Shown one piece after another: positions 11,626 to 22,375 of a stretch of 64,000 bases of DNA. Each line of letters begins with the position of its first letter. Within the stretch, counting starts at the first letter, position 1. This DNA is from Schistosoma haematobium (Eukaryota; Platyhelminthes; Trematoda; Strigeidida; Schistosomatidae). A program made the position numbers and the translations under genes. The stretch is from NCBI RefSeq assembly GCF_000699445.3, contig NC_067196.1, positions 89,258,364 through 89,322,363 of the forward strand, in the 5' to 3' direction. Under the pieces are notes generated by a model that was not told where the DNA came from, searched no databases, and saw only the letters and a list, made by a program, of their open reading frames with translations.

Positions 11626-11971
11626 GCATTCTAATATGTTGAAGAAAATAAGTCTGAACTATCAACGCGCGCTATTTAAAAAGGACTGCGATATTTTTCC
11701 TCGCTGAGTAAATTTTTTTGTTTTGATCGTTTATTACGTATCAAGACTACTGTTTTCACTTTAATTGAATTTATTTCAGTTAAAGTATTCGACTAGAGTA
11801 TCGTTTTTACCGTTCTCTCAATTAGTTTTGTCGTACTGTTTAGTACCTCTTTTTCAACTGTATCTGTTAGTACTTTTGGTCCTAGCAATCTACAGCTCTT
11901 CACTTTTTTGGTCATTGATTATTTTTTTTGTTTCTGAGTACCATCGCATCTTGAAAAAGAACCCCTCCTAA

Positions 11972-13097
11972 ATGACCGGACAGTGTAAAAAAAAGCGGTT
12001 GCCAACGTCCGGGTTGTCGTTATCCGGTTGAAAGCGGCATGCAGTGCGACGAGTGCAAAGGCTGGTACCACGAAGTTTGCACGAACTTAACGCCTGCTGC
12101 TTTCAAACGGTTCAGTAAGAAGGGTTGTGTATGGCTTTGTCAACAGTGCTGCTCGGATGCAAACAGCTTGTTAACCGAGGCCATCTCACTGGTTGATGCT
12201 GCAAAGAAGTGTTTTAGCAAGCATAGTGGGAACGCGTCAAACAGCACTCGATCTGTTGACACGCAAATCAACGTGAAGGAAACTAAGGTTAGTCCGATGA
12301 TAGATGACTCACGCCAGTCAAAGAAGGAAAAGCAGTCTCCAATGGGGCCTGCCTTAAACAAGAGCTCAAGAAAAGTAGGGTCTTTTGTTCCCCGTCTCCC
12401 AGATAAGATCCAACAGGAAACACCTAGAAGCCGCAATCGCAAGGCTCGATCGGTTTCAAGCGGCAAACATAACCCGACCTCTCAGGTCGTCGACAACCCC
12501 CCAAAATCCAACACTAGGTTTGACGCAACTGTTATTGCTTCTACCAGCACCGTTGACGAATGGGTACAGGTTGTAAGGAAGAAAAGTAGGGTTATAAAAG
12601 GGAACCCTGACCCCGTAAAAGTAGTTGAAAAGTCGAAAGCTGATCATAGCGACAGATCATCTATATTTCATAGAATCAAGGAGAGCGAGAGCTCTGAACC
12701 TAAAGCTCGTTTTGAGCATGACATTGTACTGATTAGGCAGCTGCTTAATCAACTCATGCCTCGAAATATGACCGGGGTCACCTTGATGGAGGTGTACAGA
12801 CTAAGGAGTCTAGCGGACTCGAAACCAAATCACTCCAGACTGCTTAAAGTGGTATTCGGCTCTTCGAACGAACGTGACCTGTTTTCACAAAATGGACACA
12901 AATTAAAGGGTTCAGGAGTCTTTATCCGAAAGGACCTACCGTTGGCAGACCGTGTTAAAAGACGGGAAGCCGAGAAAGAACTACAACTAAGGTCAGACGC
13001 TGGAGAAAAGGACCTGAAGATTGTAAATTTTCGGGTTGTAAGACTTCGAAAGAGAATGATGCCGAAGCCACTCTGGGTGAAGCACGAAGGCACATAA
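11972..13097 (+). pseudogene. CR1-B ORF1 with PHD-like zinc finger
   Basis: The long open frame starts at the internal ATG at 12039 (352 codons). The same frame, read upstream from 11997, supplies the first cysteines of a PHD-like finger: C-x4-C, then QCDECKGWYHEVC and later C-x2-C. The likely ATG at 11972 is in a different frame and is separated by an A8 homopolymer, so a one-base slip there has broken the ORF. After the finger comes a Ser/Lys-rich linker, then a conserved ORF1 core with basic ends (ADRVKRREAEKELQLRSD). PHD-type fingers are known in CR1-group ORF1 proteins; the role is presumably nucleic-acid or chromatin binding. Confidence 0.7.
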
Positions 13098-13990
13098 ACA
13101 GGCTTCGGATCTGTTACACCAATGCACGAAGCTTAATTAATAAGCGATCGGAACTAGGTGTACAGATTGACTCTACAAAGCCAGACATAATCGCAGTAAC
13201 AGAAACCTGGCTGACACAGGCTATAGATAGTATAGAACTTGATTTCGAGGGTTTTACGTTAGTAAGGGCCGACAGAACACAAAAACGCAAAGGAGGGGGA
13301 GTAGCTCTATTCATTAGGAATGCTATCCCATTTACCATTATCGATAGTGTATCCCATGAGAGTGGGACGTGTGAGTTAGTTAGTTGCCGCTTGAGATGCA
13401 AGGGACAAGAGCTGCTGATTGGTTTGGTCTATCGCAGTCCGAGCTGTGAGGCAAATGAGATCCTGTTAAGCAGTCTCAATACTTGGTCCCAAAGTGGTCG
13501 ATGTCTAATCCTAGGGGACTTCAATGCACCTATGGTAGACTGGGAAAATCTGCGAACTAAATCGTCGGAGAATTCTTTCGAGCAGGAACTAGTTGATGCG
13601 GTTATCACATGTGCTCTAGTGCAACATGTGAAAGAAGCGACAAGGTACGATCCGGACACTGAATCATCCTTATTAGATCTTATACTGAGTCACTATGAGG
13701 ATGATGTTGTGAACCTCCATCATATGCCACCCTTAGGTAAAAGTGACCACGCAGTTTTAACTTTCGACTTCCATATAACTGCCAGTCACGAGCACGCGTC
13801 AGTCCAGTCCAGACCCAACGTCTGGAAAGCAAACATACCAGACATCATGCACTCAGCATCGTTAATAGATTGGACAATAGACCCAGAGTCCTCCATTGAA
13901 ACGGCCTGGGATGCATTTCGAAATTCATACTTAAAAGTTACCACACCTCACATCCCTTGGACTATACCAAAGGGGCCGAAAACTCGCCAC
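13031..13990 (+). pseudogene. CR1-B ORF2 apurinic-like endonuclease domain
   Basis: The frame is open from about 13031, overlaps the end of ORF1 and has no ATG until 13391, so the true start is uncertain. Motifs in order are YTNARSLINKRSEL, VTETWL with the metal-binding glutamate, GGGVALFIR, LILGDFNAP, LLDLILS and GKSDHAVLTF. These are the landmarks of an APE-type retrotransposon endonuclease that nicks the target for primed reverse transcription. Near 13975 the protein switches frame into the RT part, so ORF2 is interrupted. Confidence 0.75.
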
Positions 13991-15894
13991 CATGGTTCAG
14001 TAGGGAGGTCCGTATCCTTCTCCGTAAGAAAAGAAAAATGTGGGATAGATTTAGGTTGCTGGGGACTGATGAGTCAAAATCTCAGTATCGAAAGGCTCGG
14101 AACACTTGTGCCTCGACCCTCCGTAAGTCTAGAAAATTGTACGAAGGAAAACTTGTTAAGGAATCCGTAGAATGTCCTAAACGCTTGTATTCCTATATGA
14201 ACCAAAGGACAAGGAGAAAAGGAAATATTCCTGCTCTATGGGGAGACAGTACTGCTTCATCATTAGTGGAGGACGACTTTGGTAAGGCTCAAGTGTTCTC
14301 GAACTACTTTAGCAACGTATATACCATAGAAGCGCCCTTCCCGTCAGCGTATACAGATCCCCCCATACATACACTGGATAGCGTGACCATTAAAGAACTC
14401 GATGTCTTTGGTCTGCTAGATAAGCTTGACATAGGTAAATCCACGGGGCCCGATGAATTACATCCTAGGCTACTGAAGGAATTATCTAACTTCGTTGCAA
14501 GCCCTTTAAGTACATGCTTCAACCTATCCATTACGCAGGGTCGTTTACCAAAAGACTGGAAAAACGCCATAGTAAGTCCCGTCTTCAAAACAGGTATGAA
14601 AAACAAACCTGAGAACTACCGTCCCGTTAGCCTAACTAGTGCGGTTGTTAAAATCTTAGAAAAGATTATTCGAAAGGAGCTGTTTCAGTATCTTGATAAA
14701 AACCAGATCCTCTTGGAGAATCAGCACGGCTTCAGAATAGGTTATTCTTGTCTCACTAACTTATTAGTGGCTCGTGAAAGCTGGTGCGCTCTTAAGGACC
14801 AAAAGCTACCTGTAGACGTCGCCTTCATTGGTTTCAGTAAAACTTTTGACAACGTTCCGCACAACCGGCTGTTATATAAGTTAAGAAAAGTCGGGATTGG
14901 AGGCAATTTATTGATGTGGATAAAAGACTTCTTAGTTGGGCGTCAACAAAGAGTTCGGGTGAACTCAAAGTTATCTAGCTGGGAAACTGTGCTTAGTGGA
15001 GTCCCCCAGGGTACAGTTTTGAGGCCAGTGCTATTCCTCTTGTATGTAAATGACCTTCCTTGTCTCCTATCATCATCGGTCTTGCTATATGCTGACGATG
15101 TCAAGATATGGAGAACGATACGATGTAAGAGTGATGGCTTAGAACTTCAAAATGACCTGAAGAAGTTATCTGAATGGTCTCAAACATGGCAGTTGCCGAT
15201 GAATACTTCCAAGTGTGTTGTGATGCATATCGGTCATCAAGGTACAGATACATACACGATGAATAACACTGAGCTACCTGTCGTCTAGACATATAACGAC
15301 TTGGGAGTTATCGTTAGCCAAGACTTAAAGACTGCTGCACACTGCTGTGCAATAGCCGCCAAAGGTTTTAGAACGTTATGGTCAATACGTAAGGCTTTTA
15401 GTCATGTCGACGCTAAGACGTTTTTGACTTTGTATACAGTGTTCGTACGTTCTAAACTTGAGTACTGCATACAAGCGGCTAGCCCCTGCCTAAAAAAAGA
15501 CGGTGAGCTTCTGGAAAAGGTTCAGAGAACGGCAACTAAGCTGATTCCCGGAGTAGCGAAGCTTCCGTATGAAGCTCGACTGGCCAAGCTGAACCTTTTC
15601 CCGTTGTCATATCGCAGAACTAGAGGCGACTTGATTACAGTCTACAAATTGCTTAGTGATAAATTTGCACCTAACATGCCCTCATTTTTCTTGTCTTCCA
15701 AAACAGAGAATTTACGAGGACACTCCAAAAAAGTTCATAAGCCGAGAACAAATTACTTGTCGGCTGACTATCGACTTTCCCATCGAATCATCAACGAGTG
15801 GAATTCACTACCTCAGCACGTGGTTGAGGCTCCATCCGTCGACTCTTTCAAAAGAAAGTTGGATCAACTTAGAGACCACCATTGCCAGGACTAA
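13957..15894 (+). pseudogene. CR1-B ORF2 reverse transcriptase, split by TAG
   Basis: Blocks in order are PPWFSREVR, STGPDELHPRLL, NYRPVSLTSAVVKILEKI, the finger/palm motif FSKTFDNVPHNRLL, GVPQGTVLRPVLFLLY, and the catalytic YADDVKIW near 15087-15110. An in-frame stop at 15286-15288 separates this from the C-terminal domain (15301-15894: LGVIVSQDL, EYCIQAASPC, the final INEWNSLP block). The substitution FADFSKAF to FIGFSKTF alters the usual first aspartate region, a further sign that it is inactive. Confidence 0.8.
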
Positions 15895-15959
15895 CATAGG
15901 CCATCGAGCCTCCTGTCCTTCCCAAACTGAAAGTGAAACTGAAACTGAATAAATGGACA

Positions 15960-16187
15960 AACAACTAACAAATGGAGGTGGTTCAGAAAGAAGCCGAAAT
16001 TACGGAATTATGTGCACTTATGAAATATAGTGCTAAAAATAGTATTCTCATGTCCAAATGGCTGTCTTCCTTTTTCGTTAAAGCTATTTGAGTCCGCCTT
16101 TTTGTTGATATTATGGGGTCTTGATCAGGCTTCGATTTTAGCGAATTGTCTAGTTTGCTTGTAATAGGATCACTCGGTAGGAAGTGG
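15960..16187. repeat. Repeat R2, right half
   Basis: This continues R2 after the CR1-B insertion and matches about 1955-2215 (the run from ggaggtggttcagaaag to cggtaggaagtgg). A 70-codon minus-strand ORF (15983-16192) has no recognisable product. Confidence 0.6.
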
Positions 16188-16197
16188 AGCATTTGAG

Positions 16198-16257
16198 CGA
16201 CATAGAAACATCTGCAACAACAAAGATTCAGTGAATGGGTTTGCGTAAACCCACGTT
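16198..16257 (-). pseudogene. Gypsy-like protease-region fragment
   Basis: The minus strand encodes GLRKPIH, stop, IFVVADVSMS. The same 55 bases with the same TGA codon occur at 44015-44069, inside the gypsy-like element where they belong. The fragment ends exactly where R2 begins. Confidence 0.6.
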
Positions 16258-18529
16258 AAGTCAGCCGTCCCTTTTACCTAGATTCCTACATTATTCGTAG
16301 TTCCAGTATAACTTTCTCACGCAGTAAGTCCAAAGTAGACACTAGTCTTTCTAAATACGCCTGTTAAGCTAATATCCGTATTCTCCATTTCAATTAATCG
16401 ATGTAGGCATTTACCACGTGCATCTGCTGTATACTGCCATTTTACTCTAATTCTAACTGTTATATCTCACTTCAGAAAAATAAAATTGCTCTATGCAGCA
16501 AATACAGACTTACTTTTTTGATGAAGATAGGGGTTTCATGGGATTTTTAGCAGAACTGTAGTAATATTCTCACTAAAGAGCTAAGCGAGTGCGTAGACCA
16601 ATGTAAGGCACCACACAGGGTGCCTTTGAGTTACTAGTGTTCCATTAGTGCGGGTAGGGGCATTGCTTACCTATCGTATGGCACTTCAATAAGAAGCTAT
16701 GAGATTAGACGCAGGTATGGTTAGGATGTATAACGCGTGTCCATCAGCTGCCGTGACAACTCATGGTGGTTAGAATAAGTTATGAGAGGACACGAGTCTG
16801 TAGGTTCCCCAAGAAAATGACGAAGGTGTGCACTAAATCACTTAAATTTACTACATATGATCTAGGTGCTGCAAAGCTTGTATATCACAACCTCCTTGCA
16901 ACGATTAAGTAGATAAAACAAAGTAGCATTAGATTTAAAAAATTATTCAGGAACATTCATTGAGAATCGAATATCAAACAAAGGTTTAAACGAAGTTCTT
17001 GTTTAAAAGTTGCATTGGTAATGTTAAGCTACAGTCTTTGTTGTTTTTTTCCAAACGAAAGGGTAAAAGAAGTAACTCAAAAAGTACTGGAAGTGATTTT
17101 GAGACTAAAATGGACGTCCAGCATCTTTTATAATCTGTTGTTAGTTGGGTCTCCCGTAAATTTTCACAGGGCCATAGTTCTAGGGGCGAAACAGTTCTTA
17201 GGATCTGTGGAGGCTCACTCCTGTTGCATTCCAAATGAAAAAAACAGTAATGAATTTAGTCAGAAATGTGGAATAGATGAACAACCAAATTACATGTTTT
17301 TTAGCAAAGAATTTATGCAGTTGTGATTTACCTTGAGTTCATGAGTGTTAGATCAGGTCAGCTATTATTGCTTGCGCAAAGCATAACATGGTCTTAGTAC
17401 CGTATTGCAATGTTTTTGTTATTTTGCTCCCATTTAAGTATTCCCATGCATCTGCGTCTTGTTTAACAGGAAGACATACAAGCAGAGTTAGTGTCGGATA
17501 AACTAAAAGTCCCAGTTGTCAAAAAGATTCTTAACATTTATCCACAGCCAGCTGCATTTAACTGATACGCAGAACACCCATCTTCTAAGACTATATACTG
17601 CTATTTTGCGGGTAACTAAATGCTCATACGCTTAGCAATCCTGCTACCGACGTTATTGCTGGGGAAATTGTTTAATGACAGTGATCTTGAAATATGGTCA
17701 GTGATAGATGTACAGTCTAGAAATAAACACCAAACATACTTAAAGCTATCTTATAATGTATGACAGCAACAGCATCACAGGCATGTTTTTTTCCTATTTT
17801 TAATCAGACTGATCTGAATCCGTATACATGTTTGAAACAGGCAACTCTACTTACTAAACTGATCTGTTTCGTTACAGGCTTCAAGCACTATACTTAAGTA
17901 TACCATAATTCTTCCGACTAAACTGAACTATACGACAACCAAGAATACTAAACTAAGCAAGTGTCATAATTATTGTTTCATTTGCACAGACATGTTGCTC
18001 AAAGTAGTTAAATGGACATAATTAAGCCGATAAAACCAAAACACGAAATATAGGCCAGTTGAACTTACCAAAGAAAAAAAAGAAGGATACATATATACTG
18101 CTTTCATATTGAAGACAACAGGCAGTTGATCATAGAAACATAGCTTACAGTACAACAAACCTTTCTTCAGTAAGATTATGCACTCATGGTCTATCTGGAA
18201 ACAATCAACTATGTGATTAAACTCACTATGACCTGGGATATCATCCCAGCGTGCAATGAACGTAGTGTAACGCAGTCAGACGTGGCGAATAAAAATTACA
18301 ACCAGAGCAAAATTAACAACATAATCTAGTTATTTAATTAAAAATACATTATGAAATGACAAAATCTGTGGTTACTTGAATGCACAGATGACCGTTATTA
18401 CACTGGGCGATACATTAAGTTTACATGGTTGCGTTGCGGATATAAGAAATACGGCAATGTAGCAGTAAAAGTATATATACATATATCCCAAAACACGGAA
18501 AAAACATCACTATATAAAAATTAAAATAA
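16258..18529. other. Mostly non-coding; one possible exon at 17470-17565
   Basis: AT-rich sequence. ORFs at 17015-17326 (plus, 103 codons) and 16986-17234 (minus, 82 codons) overlap each other and have no recognised domain or conserved partner, so neither is called. The possible exon is listed separately. No tRNA, other RNA gene or repeat copy was recognised here. Confidence 0.35.
17470..17565 (+). CDS. Possible terminal exon of an unidentified gene
   Basis: A pyrimidine-rich tract ending in ttgtttaacag precedes 32 in-frame codons reading EDIQAELVSDKLKV... to YPQPAAFN and a stop. The phase and composition look coding, and the acceptor resembles those of the tetraspanin exons. I could not find an upstream exon that joins in phase 0. 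The product is unknown; it may simply be a chance frame. Confidence 0.25.
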   Translation, partial: EDIQAELVSDKLKVPVVKKILNIYPQPAAFN

Positions 18530-19234
18530 AGCGATTATATACAGGATTCCCAAAATGAACGGACTCACAACTCGCAATTTAGTGCACCAGATTACGTTGT
18601 GCTCACCACCGAAGATGTCACAGATATTTGGAGTTTGACAACGCTTCAACCAGTAACACTTTCTAACATGAACCGTACCCACCAAGTGTAAACAAAAGTC
18701 AGAATCGAGGAGGTTCGAAGAAATATTCGATAGACTATCAATATATCGAGGATCGTCTAATCTGATCAGGCTAGCGATTGCAGGAGATGTTGAGCACAGC
18801 GTTCCAACTCGTGATCTGGTGCGGATGCATCAAAGAGCGCCTTCTGCTAGGTGAGTCCATTAAAACTAATGTGGTTAGCATACAATGTCGAAAACTTACA
18901 GATCTATTTATTTCGGGGATTTATTTACCGCTACAAGTTCATTTGATTAACAAAGATTTCTCTGCACGTGGTGGGATCAATAGCTTGATAAGAAGATTTA
19001 ATCCGATAGTATTATTTAATGCTGGTTTGGCCAAAACTCGAACGTAGTGTGGGAAGTCTCAAAAGGTTGTTATACCACTATTATAATCTTCAATCAAATG
19101 CCGTGGTCAATAAAACAGAAGAACAGACGGCGGAAATAACGCTTTTATCTTAACCATCGTGGTAGTGTGTATATATAATAAAACAATTATAACCGTTCCT
19201 TTACCATTGTTACGCTGGAATAATAGATAATGAA
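18530..19234 (-). repeat. R1 copy Z with downstream leader (right arm)
   Basis: Reverse-oriented R1, inverted and near-identical to 8148-8775. Beyond the R1 end, the minus strand continues at 18607-18530 with sequence resembling 35765-35850, the leader before a gag-like start, which supports R1 being an LTR. R1 continues without a break past 19234, showing the empty site of the 6.65 kb insertion in the left arm. Confidence 0.7.
18778..19047 (+). CDS. 89-codon ORF in R1, hypothetical
   Basis: This complete ATG-to-stop frame encodes a protein identical to that of 8335-8604. It starts MQEMLSTAFQLVIWCGCIKE and contains NVVSIQCRKLTDLFISGIYL. A diverged version (19747-19983) keeps the NVVSIQCRKLTELFILGNYL region. 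Identity between the arms mainly reflects their recent duplication, so it is not proof of selection. The frame is antisense to the proposed LTR. No domain is recognised. Confidence 0.3.
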   Translation: MQEMLSTAFQLVIWCGCIKERLLLGESIKTNVVSIQCRKLTDLFISGIYLPLQVHLINKDFSARGGINSLIRRFNPIVLFNAGLAKTRT

Positions 19235-19985
19235 AATAAATGTGGTCACATATAAAGTTATACAAATGGGAAAAATGTTGCTTTTATTTTGTCGTTACAA
19301 AAATCACTGGATATGCATGTCACAACAGAGGCAGGCATGATAATTAAGAACATCCTAATTAATGTACTAACCGAGAATTCTCAAAATATTACAATTTAGT
19401 GCAGGTAGAACTAGATGATCACAAGTGAACGTATTATATTTGGTGGTCGTAATAAGCGCGCAATCAGGTACAAAGAAATCATCATTATTACATATGCCAC
19501 AAATATCTGCAGATTGACGAATATCAGACAGCAGCCAGACTGTGTTGAAGATGTGGCAGGTATTTGGAGTTTGACAACGCTTCAACCAGTAACCCCTTCT
19601 TACATGAACCGTTTCCACCAAGTGTAAACAAAAGTCAGAATCGAGGAGGTTCGAAGAAATATTCGATAGACTATCAATATATCGAGGATCGTCTAATCTG
19701 ATCAGGCTAGCGATTGCAGTAGATGTTGAGCACAGTGTTCTAACTCGTGATCTGGTGCGGATGCATGACTGAGCACCTTCAGCCAGGTGGGTCCACTAAA
19801 ACTAATGTGGTTAGCATACAATGTCGAAAACTTACAGAGCTATTTATTTTGGGGAATTATTTACCACTTAAGAGTCTGCCACTCAGAAACAATTCAATAT
19901 GGTGGGTGTTTCCGGTTATATTTGTTTTGAATCTACTTTTTCACCAAAATACTGACGTTCTTGTTATACTACGTTATTATTAATC
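19235..19985 (-). repeat. R1 5' end, linker and second R1 copy Y (right arm)
   Basis: This matches 929-1496 in inverted orientation over 19235-19800. Relative to Z, copy Y differs at diagnostic bases (cagtaaccccttct versus cagtaacactttct). Copy Y ends close to the TSP-A promoter, about 30-60 bp upstream of the TATA-like box. Confidence 0.65.
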
Positions 19986-20010
19986 AAGGGATCGAAGACG
20001 ACCCTGAGTC

Positions 20011-20020
20011 TATATAAACT
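20011..20020 (+). promoter_or_regulatory. TATA-like box of TSP-A
   Basis: The sequence tatataaact lies 32 to 41 bp upstream of the TSP-A ATG (20052). That spacing implies a very short 5' leader unless a trans-spliced leader is added. It is a sequence match only; no experimental support is available. Confidence 0.4.
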
Positions 20021-20051
20021 TCATACGCTGTTTCTGTGCAATCCTTCGAAT

Positions 20052-22240
20052 ATGGCCTCTTTAAGCTGTGGTTACAAGTGTCTGCGGATTTTTCTAGTGG
20101 TATTTAATGTCCTCGTTTGTGTAAGTTGGATGAAATTTGATGAAATATGTTTTTCTGAAAGACATGTGGGATTGTTGCAGTTGTAATTGGAAGTTTCTCC
20201 CAAGTTGCTATTAATAAATATTCCTCTGGAGTGGATTCAAATATCAAATGGCTCGTAATCTTTGTAATAGCACTTGGATGCTTCCTAGTTGTGTTTGGAT
20301 TTCTTGGGTTTTTTGGATTGGTTACCAAGAATACCTTCTGTCTAATCTTGGTAAGTTGCTATATACACTAATTTTAAAAACCAAGTACACCTCTCTACTG
20401 TCAGCCGTTGTGCTGATCGAAATAGCGGGAGGAGTAGCGGCAGCTGTGCTAAGAAAAGACGTAAAAACTCAATTCCAATCTCTGATTAAAAGCTCCGTTT
20501 CTGAATATAGCAAGAATCCGGACTTGAAGAAACTCTTAGATAAGATACAAACAGAGGTACATCATTACAAAACGTAGTTTATTTTGCAGTTTCATTGTTG
20601 CGGCTCTGAATCGCCAAAGGACTACATATTGACTAGGCAAACCATCCCTGATTCATGTAAAAATCTAGAAACTAAGATTCCATACTCAGATGTAAGTTGA
20701 AATAAATTTTGTTTTGCTGTCAAAATATTTTATCAAGTTTTGTATTTTTTCAAAAACCCGTGAGATGTGATTTGGGAGTAGGATCGGATGCTCTACTATA
20801 CCAATTGGTATTAATACATCTCTTTTATTAGCTATTCGCATGGTGTTTAAAACTATAAAATGTGTTGAAATAATAAGGAGCAACGGAAAAGTGAAAATTA
20901 AAATCTTTGTGCATGAGTGAAAGCCAATCTATCAAATCTCAATGGTAAACTGTTTTGAATGTTTGTACAAGCTTGGAATCTCGATTAAAAACTGCATGAA
21001 ATGCCTATTAACAGTCAATTTTAAAGTACTACTATCTTCAGCCAACGTGACTTCTCAGGACTTACTGTCTCCTGGAGTTGTGAACATGATCTTCTGTTTG
21101 CTTTCTTCAATGATACGAATAGGATAGCAGGTTTTTTGACCTACATCACGAGATTTCAGACTCAGGAAATACCTTAGGATGATTGCAGTCAAATAAACCT
21201 AATCCTAAAGTAACTATTAATTTACACAGAACCACATGAAGATTGCAAATATCTACGCAACTTTTGGGATATTCGACCTATCACTAACGTGTAGATATTA
21301 GAACCATCACTAATTAATTTTAAAACACGTTAAAAATCTTTGATATTCGGCTTTGTTTACAGTTTGGAAATTTCTTTTAATACTCAGGTGCTAAGAGTAA
21401 TGACTTCATTAAACTTTCAGGATCACACTTCAAAATTCAAACAATTCAAGCCACATCTAAATCTGATGGTTCATATTTATACGTTAAGACGTTTGGCCTA
21501 ATGTTGTCCATAGACTTGATGAGCATTGCACACTGACTTTGTGTGGTGGGGTAACGTTAGTGATCATAGTTGTAGAGATCTGCTTTTCAAGTGAATCATG
21601 TCTGATCACATCCCTACTAAGTGGCATTGTTACTTGAGTCAGCATTTAATAAAGAATAATGATTGCACACTGGATAAAATTATTAGTACGACGACAAATA
21701 TGTTTGATCGTTATTAGTATGGTTCAACTCACGCTTTTACTTTACACAGTAGTGGATAGATAATCTTGACCGGTGAGATTCGCATTTGTTTGAAGAGCAC
21801 ATCAAATCACAAATGTTTTCCTTGATTGCTTGCTACTAGAGTACGCTGTTTCTGGGTGAGGCATGGTATAAACATAGGTGATTATTTAAACTGATGACCA
21901 ACACTCTGAATCAGCCATGGATATCGCACACTATCTCCGGTCATTTTGAAAACACAGACCATGTTTCCAGGATACCACCTACCCGATGTTAAAAGATTTT
22001 GACCTCTAACATCAGAAATAGGGCAATTATTTCCTGAAACTTAATCTCTATTTTAGTCGAACGTAATAATGTTCTTTTTAATTTCAGGGTTGTTCATGCA
22101 AAGTAATCGCCTTCTTTGAAAAGTATATTATTGCTGTTTTAGTAGCGGTATTTGTATTTGCCATCCTCCAATTGTCGTGTATTGTTTTTGCTATCTGTGT
22201 TATCCGAGCTATCAAATCTGGCGATTACGGACAAGACTAG
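20052..22240 (+). CDS. Tetraspanin TSP-A (227 aa, five exons)
   Basis: Exons are 20052-20120, 20162-20350, 20386-20556, 20590-20691 and 22088-22240, all joined in phase 0 with GT...AG introns of 41, 35, 33 and 1396 bp. The protein has four hydrophobic segments: TM1 (CLRIFLVVFNVLVC plus the next exon), TM2 (WLVIFVIALGCFLVVFGF), TM3 (YTSLLSAVVLIEIAGG) and TM4 in the last exon. A large loop after TM3 carries CCG (residues 146-148), PDSC (166) and GC (178-179), the four-cysteine signature of tetraspanins. The family organises membrane protein complexes and is prominent on schistosome tegument. Intron 4 contains block X, which is also found inverted at 1-928. The start is the first ATG of the frame and gives a normal short N-terminus. 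Confidence 0.93.
21129..22057. repeat. Block X within TSP-A intron 4
   Basis: This is the right-arm partner of 1-928. It makes up two thirds of the intron and ends 30 bp before the last exon's acceptor (tttaatttcag). No ORF or known element structure is visible. Whether it is itself mobile, or just unique intron DNA caught in a segmental duplication, cannot be told here. Confidence 0.7.
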
Positions 22241-22369
22241 AGTATTTAAAGTTGTGAACGCTATATTTGATTTTTTGACAGCTTTCAACTTGGCATGATT
22301 AAACATTTTTCCTCGTTTTTTATTTCACTGTCATTTATTAAACAAAGAATGGAGTCTTGTATTTTGTTC

Positions 22370-22375
22370 AATAAA
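22370..22375 (+). terminator. Polyadenylation signal of TSP-A
   Basis: AATAAA lies 130 bp downstream of the TSP-A stop codon, in an AT-rich context. Confidence 0.5.

Larger units (their letters stand above)
11626..15959 (+). mobile_element. CR1-like non-LTR retrotransposon CR1-B, nearly full length
   Basis: A 4.3 kb element with a 5' leader, an ORF1 with a PHD-like zinc finger (11972-13097), an ORF2 with endonuclease and RT (about 13030-15894), and a 3' end with short repeats (gaaactgaaactgaataaa). It is nested in repeat R2, whose empty version is at 1612-2215. At least three defects are visible: a frameshift in an A8 run near the ORF1 start, a frameshift between endonuclease and RT near 13975, and an in-frame TAG at 15286-15288. 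It is less decayed than CR1-A, so it is probably younger. Confidence 0.85.

Noticed and set aside
12140..12466. Minus-strand ORFs opposite CR1-B ORF1 and ORF2
   Set aside because: These are shadows of the coding strand without domains of their own.
14060..14075. ctgatgag in CR1-B as a hammerhead core
   Set aside because: No stem II followed by GAAA is present, and it lies within RT coding sequence.
20405..20556. Acceptor at 20404 for TSP-A exon 3
   Set aside because: It would force a frame with an immediate stop. The acceptor at 20385 keeps phase 0 and gives a TM3 of normal length.
20248..20577. A 109-codon ORF across TSP-A exons 2 and 3
   Set aside because: Its first half is a shifted frame of exon 2 and intron 2; only the end is the real exon 3 frame.
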